This document shows positions 27,544 through 35,892 of a DNA stretch of 64,000 bases, in pieces. The notes below the pieces were generated by a model. It saw only the letters and a list, made by a program, of their open reading frames with translations, made no database searches and was not told the DNA's origin. A program made the position numbers and the translations under genes. Every line of letters starts with the position of its first letter. Position 1 is the stretch's first letter. The stretch lies in NCBI RefSeq assembly GCF_001598375.1, contig NZ_BCYV01000005.1:186001-250000 (forward strand), in the 5' to 3' direction. The DNA comes from Novosphingobium capsulatum NBRC 12533. Lineage in GTDB: Bacteria > Pseudomonadota > Alphaproteobacteria > Sphingomonadales > Sphingomonadaceae.

Positions 27544-29016
27544 GTGAGCGCAACCATCGTCATCGGCGCCGACGACCGGTCGGGCGCCTCCGTCCGCATC
27601 GATGTTGAGGAACTGCTGGCCACGCGCCTTCTGGTGCAGGGCAACAGCGGCTCGGGCAAGTCGCACCTGCTGCGCCGGATCCTGGAGCAGAGCGCCAGCG
27701 TGGTGCAGCAGGTGGTGATCGACCCGGAAGGCGATTTCGTCAGCCTGGCCGAACCGTTTGGCCATGTCGTGGTCGATGGATCGGCCTATGACGGCACCGA
27801 GATCGTCAAGCTGGCCGCACGCATCCGCCAGCATCGCGCTTCGGTTATCCTGGCGCTCGACGGGCTGGAGCTGGAAGCGCAGATGCGCTGCGCCGCCGTG
27901 TTCATGAACACCCTGTTCGATGCCCCGCGCGACCAGTGGTATCCCGCGCTGGTGGTGGTGGACGAAGCGCAGATGTTTGCGCCTGCCGCCGCCGGTGATG
28001 TGGCCGACGATGTGCGCCGCCTGTCGCTGGCGGCAATGACCAACCTGATGTGCCGTGGCCGCAAGCGCGGGCTGGCCGGGATCATCGCCACGCAGCGCCT
28101 GGCCAAACTGGCCAAGAACGTCGCGGCCGAAGCCTCCAACTTCCTGATGGGGCGCACCTTCCTGGACATCGATATGGCCCGCGCTGCCGATCTCCTCGGC
28201 ATGGAGCGGCGCCAGGCCGAGCAGATCCGTGACTTGGAGCGCGGCCATTTCCTGGCGCTGGGCCCGGCGATCTGTCGCCGCCCGGTGGGGGTGAAGATCG
28301 CCGACGTGGAAACGCGCGCGCGCAACGTGGTGCATGGTCTGATGCCGATGCCCAATGCCGCGGGCGAGGAGATGGAGGCGCTGCTGATGGCAGAGCCGCT
28401 GATGTTCGATCCGCTGCCCACGCCGCCAGAGCCGGAAGAAACCGCGCCCGAAAGCGGCGAACTGCTGGAGCAGATAGAGAGCAGCGTGCCCGTCGCCGAG
28501 CAGGTGGAGCCGCCGGTCGAGCCCAGCCTGTTTGCCGCCGAGGAAACCGCTGCCGATATTGCCGCGATCCTGGCGGAAATGGCGGCCGAGCCGGATTGCA
28601 CGTTCCAGCCTGCGGCGCAGCTCTATCAGGATTTCACCGTGCGCTGCCGCATGCAGCGGCTGGGCCAGGTGGGCATCGACCTGGCCGCGTTCCGCCGCCG
28701 CTTTGCCATGGCCGTGGCCGGCATCCCCGACGATCGCGAGCCGCGCTGGCAACCGGCGCTCAAGCTGGCCGAAGGCGTGGCGGATGATCTGCTTGCCCCG
28801 TTCCTGGTGCTGGCCGTGGCGGCCGTCGAAGGGTTGCCGTGCCCGGATGACGAGCGCATGGCCGAAATCTATGGCACGCGGAGCCCGGGGCGCATCCGCC
28901 GCCTGCTCGATCACCTCGAAAAGAGCGGGCTGATCGTGGTGCGCACCGATTATGGCGGGCGCCGCTCCATCGGTATTCCCGGTCTGGGCATGACGACGGC
29001 ACCGGTCGAAGCCTGA
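27544..29016 (+). CDS. HerA-like / DUF87-type P-loop ATPase
   Basis: 490 residues. FtsK-HerA superfamily ATPase: Walker A GNSGSGKS (residues 33-40), Walker B PALVVVDEAQMFAP, and GLAGIIATQRLAKLAKNVAA as sensor region, followed by FLMGRTFLDIDMARAADLLG. A proline/glutamate-rich linker (about residues 280-330) leads to a C-terminal domain with a winged-helix look (GTRSPGRIRRLLDHLEKSG). Similar proteins are often annotated as ATP-binding proteins. Classical HerA works with the NurA nuclease, but no nuclease gene is next to it. The start has no strong ribosome binding site. Function is unknown. Confidence 0.82.
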   Translation: MSATIVIGADDRSGASVRIDVEELLATRLLVQGNSGSGKSHLLRRILEQSASVVQQVVIDPEGDFVSLAEPFGHVVVDGSAYDGTEIVKLAARIRQHRASVILALDGLELEAQMRCAAVFMNTLFDAPRDQWYPALVVVDEAQMFAPAAAGDVADDVRRLSLAAMTNLMCRGRKRGLAGIIATQRLAKLAKNVAAEASNFLMGRTFLDIDMARAADLLGMERRQAEQIRDLERGHFLALGPAICRRPVGVKIADVETRARNVVHGLMPMPNAAGEEMEALLMAEPLMFDPLPTPPEPEETAPESGELLEQIESSVPVAEQVEPPVEPSLFAAEETAADIAAILAEMAAEPDCTFQPAAQLYQDFTVRCRMQRLGQVGIDLAAFRRRFAMAVAGIPDDREPRWQPALKLAEGVADDLLAPFLVLAVAAVEGLPCPDDERMAEIYGTRSPGRIRRLLDHLEKSGLIVVRTDYGGRRSIGIPGLGMTTAPVEA

Positions 29017-29134
29017 CCTTTGGTGGGCTTCGGCGCTGTTGCGCCGCAAAACATTTGCGCAAAAACGGTTCGTATGCCTAATGGACTTGATGCGGTAACA
29101 TTCTGTGCCGCAGTGTGTCTTGAAAGGTTGCGCT

Positions 29135-29617
29135 TTGGCGTCCGAAGTTCTTACCCGTCAATCAGTTACGCCCGAACTGGCGCTGGATGGGCTGGATTCG
29201 GTCCTGGGCCTGCACATCGGCACAACGAACACACTGTTCGTCTCGCGGCTGGAACGCCAGCTTGAACCGCTCAGCGTCACGCCCAAGCAGGTGGCGATCC
29301 TGTGGCTGGTCAACGCCAATCCCGGCGTGAAGCAAACCGACCTTTCGCGCTTTTTCAAGATCGAGCGCCCGACCGTTCACCAGTTCGTGCGGCAGTTGAT
29401 GCGCAACGGCTATCTCGTCAACGAGCCGTCGAAGCTCGATCGCCGCGCTGGTGGGCTGTGGGTCACCGAAAGCGGCTTGATCACCCTGGCCGAGGCGCGG
29501 CGCGTGATCGTGGCGCATGAAGACGAATTGACCGCATGCCTGACCGTGCGCGAGCGGTCCGAACTGTTCCGCATCCTGATGAAAGTCTATCTTTCCGCCC
29601 CTTCCAAGGAAGGGTGA
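29135..29617 (+). CDS. MarR-family transcriptional regulator
   Basis: About 160 residues. Winged helix-turn-helix core: LEPLSVTPKQVAILWLV, then PGVKQTDLSRFFKIERPTVH as the recognition helix, the wing SKLDRRAGGLWVTESG, and flanking dimer helices. The start is uncertain: TTG at 29135 has GAAAGG upstream and is preferred; GTG at 29105 is the longer alternative. It precedes a small cytochrome c gene by about 110 bases on the same strand but need not control it. The effector is unknown. Confidence 0.85.
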   Translation: MASEVLTRQSVTPELALDGLDSVLGLHIGTTNTLFVSRLERQLEPLSVTPKQVAILWLVNANPGVKQTDLSRFFKIERPTVHQFVRQLMRNGYLVNEPSKLDRRAGGLWVTESGLITLAEARRVIVAHEDELTACLTVRERSELFRILMKVYLSAPSKEG

Positions 29618-29730
29618 CCGCCGGGACGCCGGCGGCTTGTGCGCCACGGCCCGTTCAGCACCTTGTCAGCCAGCGTGTGACATGGTCTGAAATCACGCGG
29701 GCCGGAATGTGGCCCGCCCGGGAGACCGTG

Positions 29731-30132
29731 ATGAAGCTTGCTCGTTTTTCTGTTGTGGCGCTGGGCGCCTTGGGGCTGGCAATCGGGGTTGCCGGAACGG
29801 TGGCACCGGCTGCGGCGGCCGAAGGCGGTGATCCCGCGCATGGCCGTACCGTGGCGGCGCGCTGCCTGGCGTGCCACGATCTCAACACCGGGGCGACGCG
29901 GCTTGGCCCCTCGCTCAAGGGCGTGATCGGGCGGAAGGCTGGCTCGCTGCCGGGCTATGCCTATTCCGATGCGATGAAGAGCAGCGGCGTGACGTGGACG
30001 CCCGATACGCTCAACACCTATCTCAAGAGCCCGACCACCTATGTGAAGGGCACCAAGATGGCCTTTGCCGGTCTGCCCGATGCCAAAGACCGCGCAGACG
30101 TGATCGCCTATCTGCAACAGGCGACCAAGTAA
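29731..30132 (+). CDS. Small class I cytochrome c
   Basis: 133 residues. A signal peptide (about residues 1-31, ending AAAA) sends it to the periplasm. One covalent haem site C45-LA-C48-H49 and the axial methionine in KGTKMAF (M110), the pattern of cytochrome c2/c550 electron carriers. The ATG at 29731 follows GGGAGA; a GTG one codon earlier is possible. Expected role: soluble electron shuttle between the bc1 complex or a dehydrogenase and a terminal oxidase. No partner genes lie beside it. Confidence 0.92.
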   Translation: MKLARFSVVALGALGLAIGVAGTVAPAAAAEGGDPAHGRTVAARCLACHDLNTGATRLGPSLKGVIGRKAGSLPGYAYSDAMKSSGVTWTPDTLNTYLKSPTTYVKGTKMAFAGLPDAKDRADVIAYLQQATK

Positions 30133-30139
30133 CACCGGT

Positions 30140-30928
30140 CTATTCGGCAATCACCAGTTGCACGCCGGCGTCGCGTATTGCGGCGGCGGCGGCGGCGGGA
30201 ATGCCGGCGTCGGTGATGAGGGTGTCAACCTCGTCCAGCCCGCACACGATCGTGCCCGAACGGGTGGTGAACTTGCTGCTGTCGACCAGCAGGATCACCT
30301 GTTCGGCGCGGTCGATCAGGCGGCGTTCTGCTGCCACCAGCACGACATCGGCCTGCATGACGCCGGCCGCGCCCACCGACGCTGCGCCCATGAACAGCTT
30401 GGGCGCATGAAAGCGTGGCATCGATTCCTCGCCCGCCGCGGCCAGGATGATGTTCTGTTCGCGAAACACCGCGCCCGATGGCACCAGGATGCGCGTGCCG
30501 GGCTGCGGCAGCAGCGCGTTGACGATATAGAGCGAGTTGGTCAGCACCTGGAGATCGAGCCCGGCCAGATGCGGGCACATCTGCAAGGTGGTGGTACCGC
30601 CATCGAGCATGATGCCTTCGCCGGGCTGGCATAGCGACGCGGCTGCCCGGCCGATCGCCTGCTTGGCCGCAAGGTTTTCCGTAATGGCCTGTTCGAACGG
30701 CGTGCCCGACAGGTGAAAGCCGACCGGGCGGGCAGGCGCCTCGGCGCCATCAGCCAGACGCGCGCCGCCATGCACGCGCACGATGCGCCCCTCGCTTTCC
30801 AGGCGCGACAGATCACGCCGGATCGTGGCGGGAGAGGCATCGAGCATCGCCTCGAGATCGCGATAGCTCACGAAACCCGTGGGGCCGATCGCTTCGACGA
30901 TCAACCGTTCGCGTTCCGCTGCATGCAT
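30140..30928 (-). CDS. DeoR/GlpR-family regulator of the rhamnose genes
   Basis: 262 residues. N-terminal helix-turn-helix (VSYRDLEAMLDASPATIRRD followed by LSRLESEGRIVRVHGGA), then the DeoR sugar-phosphate sensor domain (GIMLDGGTTTLQMCPHL, LLVDSSKFTTRSGTIVCGLD). The ATG at 30928 gives the usual N-terminus MHAAERERLIVEAIG; the in-frame region upstream looks non-coding. It is the last gene of the leftward rhaB-rhaT run and should act at the divergent rhaB/rhaD control region. DeoR members usually sense a phosphorylated sugar, so rhamnulose-1-phosphate is a likely inducer; this is inference. Confidence 0.88.
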   Translation of the reverse strand: MHAAERERLIVEAIGPTGFVSYRDLEAMLDASPATIRRDLSRLESEGRIVRVHGGARLADGAEAPARPVGFHLSGTPFEQAITENLAAKQAIGRAAASLCQPGEGIMLDGGTTTLQMCPHLAGLDLQVLTNSLYIVNALLPQPGTRILVPSGAVFREQNIILAAAGEESMPRFHAPKLFMGAASVGAAGVMQADVVLVAAERRLIDRAEQVILLVDSSKFTTRSGTIVCGLDEVDTLITDAGIPAAAAAAIRDAGVQLVIAE

Positions 30929-31020
30929 GGCCTTGGCTCGTCCCTTCTCAATCCCGGCAAACCACGGCTTATGCCCGCCCGCGCGCTCAAAAGCCATCAT
31001 CTTCGCGCATCGCGCGCGCG

Positions 31021-32085
31021 TCATGTGGCGGCCTGCAGCATGTTGCCCGCGCCGATCACCACGGTGGCGCCGACCAGCAGGGCGATGCCGCTCCACACGA
31101 TGGTGCGGGTGCGTGCACTGGTGCCCTGCCATTCCTTGAGGGCAAAGCCCCACAGCGTGGAAAACAGGATGATCGAGGCCATGTGCAGGGTCCATGATGA
31201 GAAGCCGTACTTGCCCATCTGGCTTTCGCCCATGGTGTAGAAGAAGAACTGACCATACCACAGCGTGCCGCCCAGCGCGGCGAGGGCATAGTTGCGCAAC
31301 AGCGGTGCGCGCCCGGTGCCGTCACTGGCCGCGCCCAGGAACTGCCCGGCGCTGCGGTTGCGCGCGATCAGGATCAGGCACCAGACTAGGTTGGTGGTCA
31401 GCCCGCCAGCGAGCACGACACACAGCACTGGCAGCCCCTGGCTGAGCGGATCGGTGCCAGCGGCGAGGGTCAGATCGCGGATCGGCTGCCCGGCATCAAG
31501 GCCCCAGGCAAAGCAACCGGACATGACACCGGAAAAGATCGCGATCAGGATGCCTTTCTTGAGGTCGAATTCGGCCACGCCCACACTGGCGGTGCCGCCC
31601 AGGTCACGCTGCTTGGCGCTGCCCGCGCGGGCGACGACGACGATGCCGATGAGCGTGATGGCAATGCCCAGCAGCGTCAGCTTGCCGCTGGTGGTGGCGG
31701 CAATATCACCCAGCGTGCCGTGGAAGATCGGCGGGCCCATCGTGCCGATCACGGTGGTGAGGCCCAGCGCCACGGCCATGCCCAGCGACAGGCCAAGATA
31801 GCGCATGGTGAGGCCAAAGGTCAGCCCGCCAAAGCCCCACATCGCGCCCCAGAACCAACACCACAGCAAAGTCTGGCGCGGCGCGGCGGCGAGCACGCCA
31901 AGCAGATCATGCGTGCGCAGCGAGGCAAACAGCCAAGGCGCGATCGCCCACGAGAACAGCCCGCCCGCCAGCCAGAACACCTCCCACGACCAGCGGCTGA
32001 TCCGCTTGTACGGCACATAGAAACTGGCCGAGGAAAAGCCCCCCAGCCAGTGAAACAGCACGCCCAGTGCCGGATTTCCGCCCAT
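31021..32085 (-). CDS. rhaT: L-rhamnose/proton symporter RhaT
   Basis: 354 residues, about ten membrane helices, drug/metabolite transporter superfamily. Characteristic RhaT stretches: GVLFHWLGGFSSASFYVPYK at the N-terminus, WEVFWLAGGLFSWAIAPWLF, FWGAMWGFGGLTFGLTMRYL and SLGMAVALGLTTVIGTMGPP. Brings L-rhamnose across the inner membrane with protons. It lies 35 bases after rhaB in the same direction, and the DeoR regulator follows, so these three genes are one operon. Confidence 0.95.
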   Translation of the reverse strand: MGGNPALGVLFHWLGGFSSASFYVPYKRISRWSWEVFWLAGGLFSWAIAPWLFASLRTHDLLGVLAAAPRQTLLWCWFWGAMWGFGGLTFGLTMRYLGLSLGMAVALGLTTVIGTMGPPIFHGTLGDIAATTSGKLTLLGIAITLIGIVVVARAGSAKQRDLGGTASVGVAEFDLKKGILIAIFSGVMSGCFAWGLDAGQPIRDLTLAAGTDPLSQGLPVLCVVLAGGLTTNLVWCLILIARNRSAGQFLGAASDGTGRAPLLRNYALAALGGTLWYGQFFFYTMGESQMGKYGFSSWTLHMASIILFSTLWGFALKEWQGTSARTRTIVWSGIALLVGATVVIGAGNMLQAAT

Positions 32086-32120
32086 CGTCGTTGCTTCCTC
32101 TCGTGTTTCTTATCGTGGTG

Positions 32121-33548
32121 TCAGGCCGGTTGGGAAATGGCGGCGTGCCAGGCGGCGCGATAGGCGGCGATATCGCCTTCCAGCGGCGCGACCGGGACCA
32201 GTTCACCCTGTGGCTTGAGCGTGGGATCGATCAGGCGCAGCGCGCCGAACGACACGTCGTTGTGGGCATTGGCGGTATAGACCGCCAGGTCTGGGCGCAG
32301 TGCCGCCAGCGCGCGGACGAATACCTCTGCCTCGGCAAAGCGGCCTTCGACCAGAAGGTGGCCCCTGGCGCCGATCAGGCCGAGCGAGATATCGGCAACC
32401 AGTGCAGCATAGAGGCACGCGGCAGCGCGGCGGCCGTACCAGTCGCGCGGCTGGCCGATCCAGCCAAACGTGCCATGGGGCAGCGGGCCAAAGCCACGGC
32501 ACAGCGTGGGCAGGATCATCGTGCCGTCGCGCAGGATATCGGGCACGGCGGCGAGCAGCGCGGGCTGATCGGGTTTGATATCGACCCGGCGCGTGTCGAT
32601 CTCGATCAGGCTTTCGATCTCGCGCCCCCCCATGAACCGGGCAGAGGGCACGGGCTGGCCAAACACGTCGACATTGACCAGGCAATCGCGCGCTTCGGGC
32701 AGGGCGGCAAGATCAAATGCCCCGCGCGCCAGGCGCATGGCGATGAACCAGGTGCCGGTGGACAGGATCGTGGCATCCTGTCCGGCCAACTGGTCAAAGC
32801 CGCGCGCGGCCATCAGCGCGGCATTGGAATCGTGCAGCCCGGCAAGCACCCGCGTGGTGGCAGGCAGCCCGGTCGCGCGTGCCAGGCGCGGAGAGAGCAA
32901 GCCGACTTGCGCCGATGCGGGCACCACCGGGGCAAACTGATCGGCCCAGCCGCGCCGCGCCGCCATGGGCGCTAACGTGCCTTGGGCGGGGCTCCAAACA
33001 TCGGAATGGCAGCCCAGGCTCGACACTTCGCTCGTGGCCGTACCGGTCAGGAACCACGCCCAATATTGCGCCCATGGCATCAGCGTGGCGCGGGTGGGGC
33101 CACCGGCAGCAAAGGCGGCGGGATAGAGCTGTTCGAGCCAGAACAACTGGCTGCCCAGGTTGAGGCCATCGGGCAGGGCGGGGGAGCCGGTGATGGCAAA
33201 GGCATCGCGCTGCGCTCGATAGGCGGCCATCACATCGTCGGGGATCGGCTGTTCGTAATCGAGCGGGGGAAACGCCAGCGCGCCCTGCGCCACGCCAACC
33301 ACGCCCGCGCCGTGTCCCACTGGCACGATCGTGTCGATCGGCGCATCGAGCGGGAATGCGGCAAATTCGCGCAAGGCGCCGATCAGCCATTCGCCGATGC
33401 CTTGCGCATCGAGCCGGCGTAGCCCGTCGATCTCGATCGGGGCGTTGGGCCGCACCTTGCGATCGAGCAGCGTGCCATCGGGGCGCCACAGGCTGACCTT
33501 GCTGAGCGTCTTGCCCAGATCGATGACGATGATGCTGCCCCGTGCCAA
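32121..33548 (-). CDS. rhaB: Rhamnulokinase (FGGY carbohydrate kinase)
   Basis: 475 residues. ATP-dependent phosphorylation of L-rhamnulose to L-rhamnulose-1-phosphate. FGGY fold: N-terminal phosphate loop VIDLGKTLSKVSLWRPDG (the family's D-x-G-x-T/S pattern), GLHDSNAALMAARGFDQLAG with the catalytic aspartate region, and AILSTGTWFIAMRL-type ADP-binding strand (here TILSTGTWFIAM). The context of rhaT, rhaI and rhaD makes rhamnulose the best substrate. It starts 127 bases or more from the divergent start of rhaD. Sequence divergence from the enterobacterial RhaB is likely, but the role fits. Confidence 0.88.
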   Translation of the reverse strand: MARGSIIVIDLGKTLSKVSLWRPDGTLLDRKVRPNAPIEIDGLRRLDAQGIGEWLIGALREFAAFPLDAPIDTIVPVGHGAGVVGVAQGALAFPPLDYEQPIPDDVMAAYRAQRDAFAITGSPALPDGLNLGSQLFWLEQLYPAAFAAGGPTRATLMPWAQYWAWFLTGTATSEVSSLGCHSDVWSPAQGTLAPMAARRGWADQFAPVVPASAQVGLLSPRLARATGLPATTRVLAGLHDSNAALMAARGFDQLAGQDATILSTGTWFIAMRLARGAFDLAALPEARDCLVNVDVFGQPVPSARFMGGREIESLIEIDTRRVDIKPDQPALLAAVPDILRDGTMILPTLCRGFGPLPHGTFGWIGQPRDWYGRRAAACLYAALVADISLGLIGARGHLLVEGRFAEAEVFVRALAALRPDLAVYTANAHNDVSFGALRLIDPTLKPQGELVPVAPLEGDIAAYRAAWHAAISQPA

Positions 33549-33608
33549 GCCACTCGCTCTCCGTTTGGTGGCGCCCGATAGGAGAATCTCCGTCGCTGAC
33601 GCCTTGTG

Positions 33609-33646
33609 TGGAAATGATCAATATCAATCATTCTTGATCAATTCCA
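33609..33646. promoter_or_regulatory. Candidate operator of the rhamnose divergon
   Basis: TGGAAATGATCAA (33609-33621) and TTGATCAATTCCA (33634-33646) form a 13-base inverted repeat with one mismatch across 12 bases, in the gap between rhaB and rhaD. The AT-rich sequence contrasts with the surroundings. Best candidate for binding by the DeoR-type regulator. Confidence 0.6.
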
Positions 33647-33755
33647 CCAAAAATGTTAGCAGCCCTGCGACGCGATGCAATCATCCTGGTTGTGCCGCCC
33701 CACGTTCACCGGCCAATCGGGCAGCGACTCGATGGCCCAATCCACGCAGGATGCC

Positions 33756-35870
33756 ATGACCGTCGAAACGCTTGTTGCCGCAGACGCCGCCATTCCTTTT
33801 GCCGTGCCGACCAGCCGCTGGGACGATGCCCATGCCGCCACGCTGTCGCCGGCAGAGCTGCTGCTCTATCGTTCCAACCTGCTGGGTTCAGACCTGACGG
33901 TGACCAATTTTGGCGGGGGCAATACCTCGGCCAAGCTCACGCAAACCGATCCGTTGAGTGGCGCTGCGGTCGAGGTGCTGTGGGTCAAGGGTTCGGGTGG
34001 TGACATCGGCTCGATGAAGCTCGATGGCTTTGCCACGCTCTATCAGGAAAAGCTGCTGGGCCTGGAAGCGCACTATGCCGGGCCTGACGATGACGACAAG
34101 ATGGTCGGCTATCTGCCGCATTGCACGTTCAACCTGAACGGGCGCGCGGCCAGCATCGATACGCCGCTGCACTCGCTGCTGCCGTTCGCCCATGTCGACC
34201 ATGTGCATCCCGATGCGATCATTGCGTTGGCGGCCTCTTCGGGCGGCGAAGCGGCGACGCAGGAAATCTGGGGCGGCAAGATCGGCTGGCTGCCGTGGAA
34301 GCGCCCCGGCTATACGCTGGGCGTGATGTTGCGCGATTATGTGCGGGCCAATCCGCAAGTCGAAGGCGTGATGCTGGCCGGCCATGGCATCATCTGCTGG
34401 GCCGACAGCGCCAAGGCCTGTTACGAGCACACCGTGCAGCTGATTGCCGATGCCGCGAACTATCTCAACGGCAAGCTGGCGGCCAAGCCGGCGTTTGGCG
34501 GGCAGAAGGTGGCGCCGAACCCGGATCGCGCGACCATCGCGGCCGACCTGATGCCGCGCCTGCGTGGTTTCATGACCGGTGCGCGCCGCAAGCTGGGTCA
34601 CTGGTCTGACGATGCCGAGGCGCTGGAATTTGCCGGGTCGGTTGAGTTCGAACGCCTTGCTGCGCTCGGCACCTCGTGCCCCGATCACTTCCTGCGCACC
34701 AAGATCGCGCCGCTGACGCTCGACCCGGCGCGTCTTCAGGATGACGCCTATCTGGCCGAAAAGATTGCTGATTACCGGGCGATGTATGCGGCCTATTACG
34801 AACGCTGCAAGCGCGCCAACAGCCCGGCGATGCGCGATTCCAACCCGGTCGTCGTGCTCGTGCCCGGCGTCGGCCGCATCACGTTCGCCACCGACAAGAC
34901 CACTGCGCGCCTGGCCGGTGAATTCTATGGCAACGCCATCAACGTGATGCGCGGGGCCGAAGCGATTGGCGAATATATCGCGCTCGATGAGCAGGAAGCG
35001 TTCGACATCGAATACTGGCTGCTCGAAGAAGCCAAGCTGCAGCGCATGCCGGCGCCCAAGCCGATGGTCGGCAAGATCGCGCTGGTTACCGGCGGTGCCG
35101 GTGGCATTGGTGCGGCCACCGCCGCCCGCTTCCTGCGCGAAGGCGCCTGCGTTGTCCTGGCCGACCGGGATGCCTCCGCCGCCGAAGACGTACGCGCGGG
35201 GTTTGCCAAGCAGTTTGGCAAGGACGTCGTTCGTGCCGTGGCTTGCGACGTGACCGATGAAGCCCAGGTGCAGGCGGCCTTCGCCTATGCCGCGCGCGAG
35301 TTCGGCGGGCTCGATATCCTCGTCGCCAACGCCGGCATTGCTTCGTCCGCACCGATCGAGCAGACGACGCTGGAGCTGTGGGACCGCAACTTCGACGTGC
35401 TTGCCCAGGGCTATTTCCTTACCGCCAAGCACGCCTGGGGCTTGCTCAAGCGGATGAAGGAACAGGGCGGCACTTCAGTCGTGTTCATCGGGTCGAAGAA
35501 CGCGGTGGCCGCCGCCGCCGGGGCTTCTGCCTATGCCAGCGCCAAGGCTGCGGCCAACCACTTGGCCCGCTGTCTTGCCCTGGAAGGCGCGCCCGAAGGC
35601 ATTCGCGTCAACGTCGTGAACCCTGATGCGGTGATCAAGGGCAGCAAGATCTGGGACGGCGACTGGCGCAAGGAACGCGCGGCCTCGAACAAGATCGACG
35701 CTGGCGAGGAACTGGAAGCGCACTATCGCAACCGCTCGATGCTCAAGCGCGACGTGCTGCCCGAAGACATCGCCGAGGCGGCCTATTGGCTGGGTTCGGA
35801 AGCATCGGCCAAGTCGACCGGCAACATGATCAATGTGGACGCCGGCAACGTTCAGGCTTTCACGCGCTGA
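33756..35870 (+). CDS. rhaD: Bifunctional rhamnulose-1-phosphate aldolase / short-chain dehydrogenase
   Basis: About 704 residues. N-terminal ~420 residues: class II aldolase/adducin-type domain (TVTNFGGGNTSAKL; zinc ligands in HVDHVHPDAI; GVMLAGHGIICWADS). C-terminal ~250 residues: SDR oxidoreductase with NAD motif LVTGGAGGIGAATAARFL, ANAGIAS, and catalytic Tyr-Lys in GASAYASAKAA. The aldolase yields DHAP and L-lactaldehyde; the fused dehydrogenase probably oxidises the lactaldehyde to lactate, so the reactive intermediate is handed on within one protein. Start ATG 33756 has AGGA four bases upstream; ATG 33732 is also possible. rhaI follows after 22 bases. Confidence 0.92.
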   Translation: MTVETLVAADAAIPFAVPTSRWDDAHAATLSPAELLLYRSNLLGSDLTVTNFGGGNTSAKLTQTDPLSGAAVEVLWVKGSGGDIGSMKLDGFATLYQEKLLGLEAHYAGPDDDDKMVGYLPHCTFNLNGRAASIDTPLHSLLPFAHVDHVHPDAIIALAASSGGEAATQEIWGGKIGWLPWKRPGYTLGVMLRDYVRANPQVEGVMLAGHGIICWADSAKACYEHTVQLIADAANYLNGKLAAKPAFGGQKVAPNPDRATIAADLMPRLRGFMTGARRKLGHWSDDAEALEFAGSVEFERLAALGTSCPDHFLRTKIAPLTLDPARLQDDAYLAEKIADYRAMYAAYYERCKRANSPAMRDSNPVVVLVPGVGRITFATDKTTARLAGEFYGNAINVMRGAEAIGEYIALDEQEAFDIEYWLLEEAKLQRMPAPKPMVGKIALVTGGAGGIGAATAARFLREGACVVLADRDASAAEDVRAGFAKQFGKDVVRAVACDVTDEAQVQAAFAYAAREFGGLDILVANAGIASSAPIEQTTLELWDRNFDVLAQGYFLTAKHAWGLLKRMKEQGGTSVVFIGSKNAVAAAAGASAYASAKAAANHLARCLALEGAPEGIRVNVVNPDAVIKGSKIWDGDWRKERAASNKIDAGEELEAHYRNRSMLKRDVLPEDIAEAAYWLGSEASAKSTGNMINVDAGNVQAFTR

Positions 35871-35892
35871 GCATTCGGGAGAGAACAAGACA

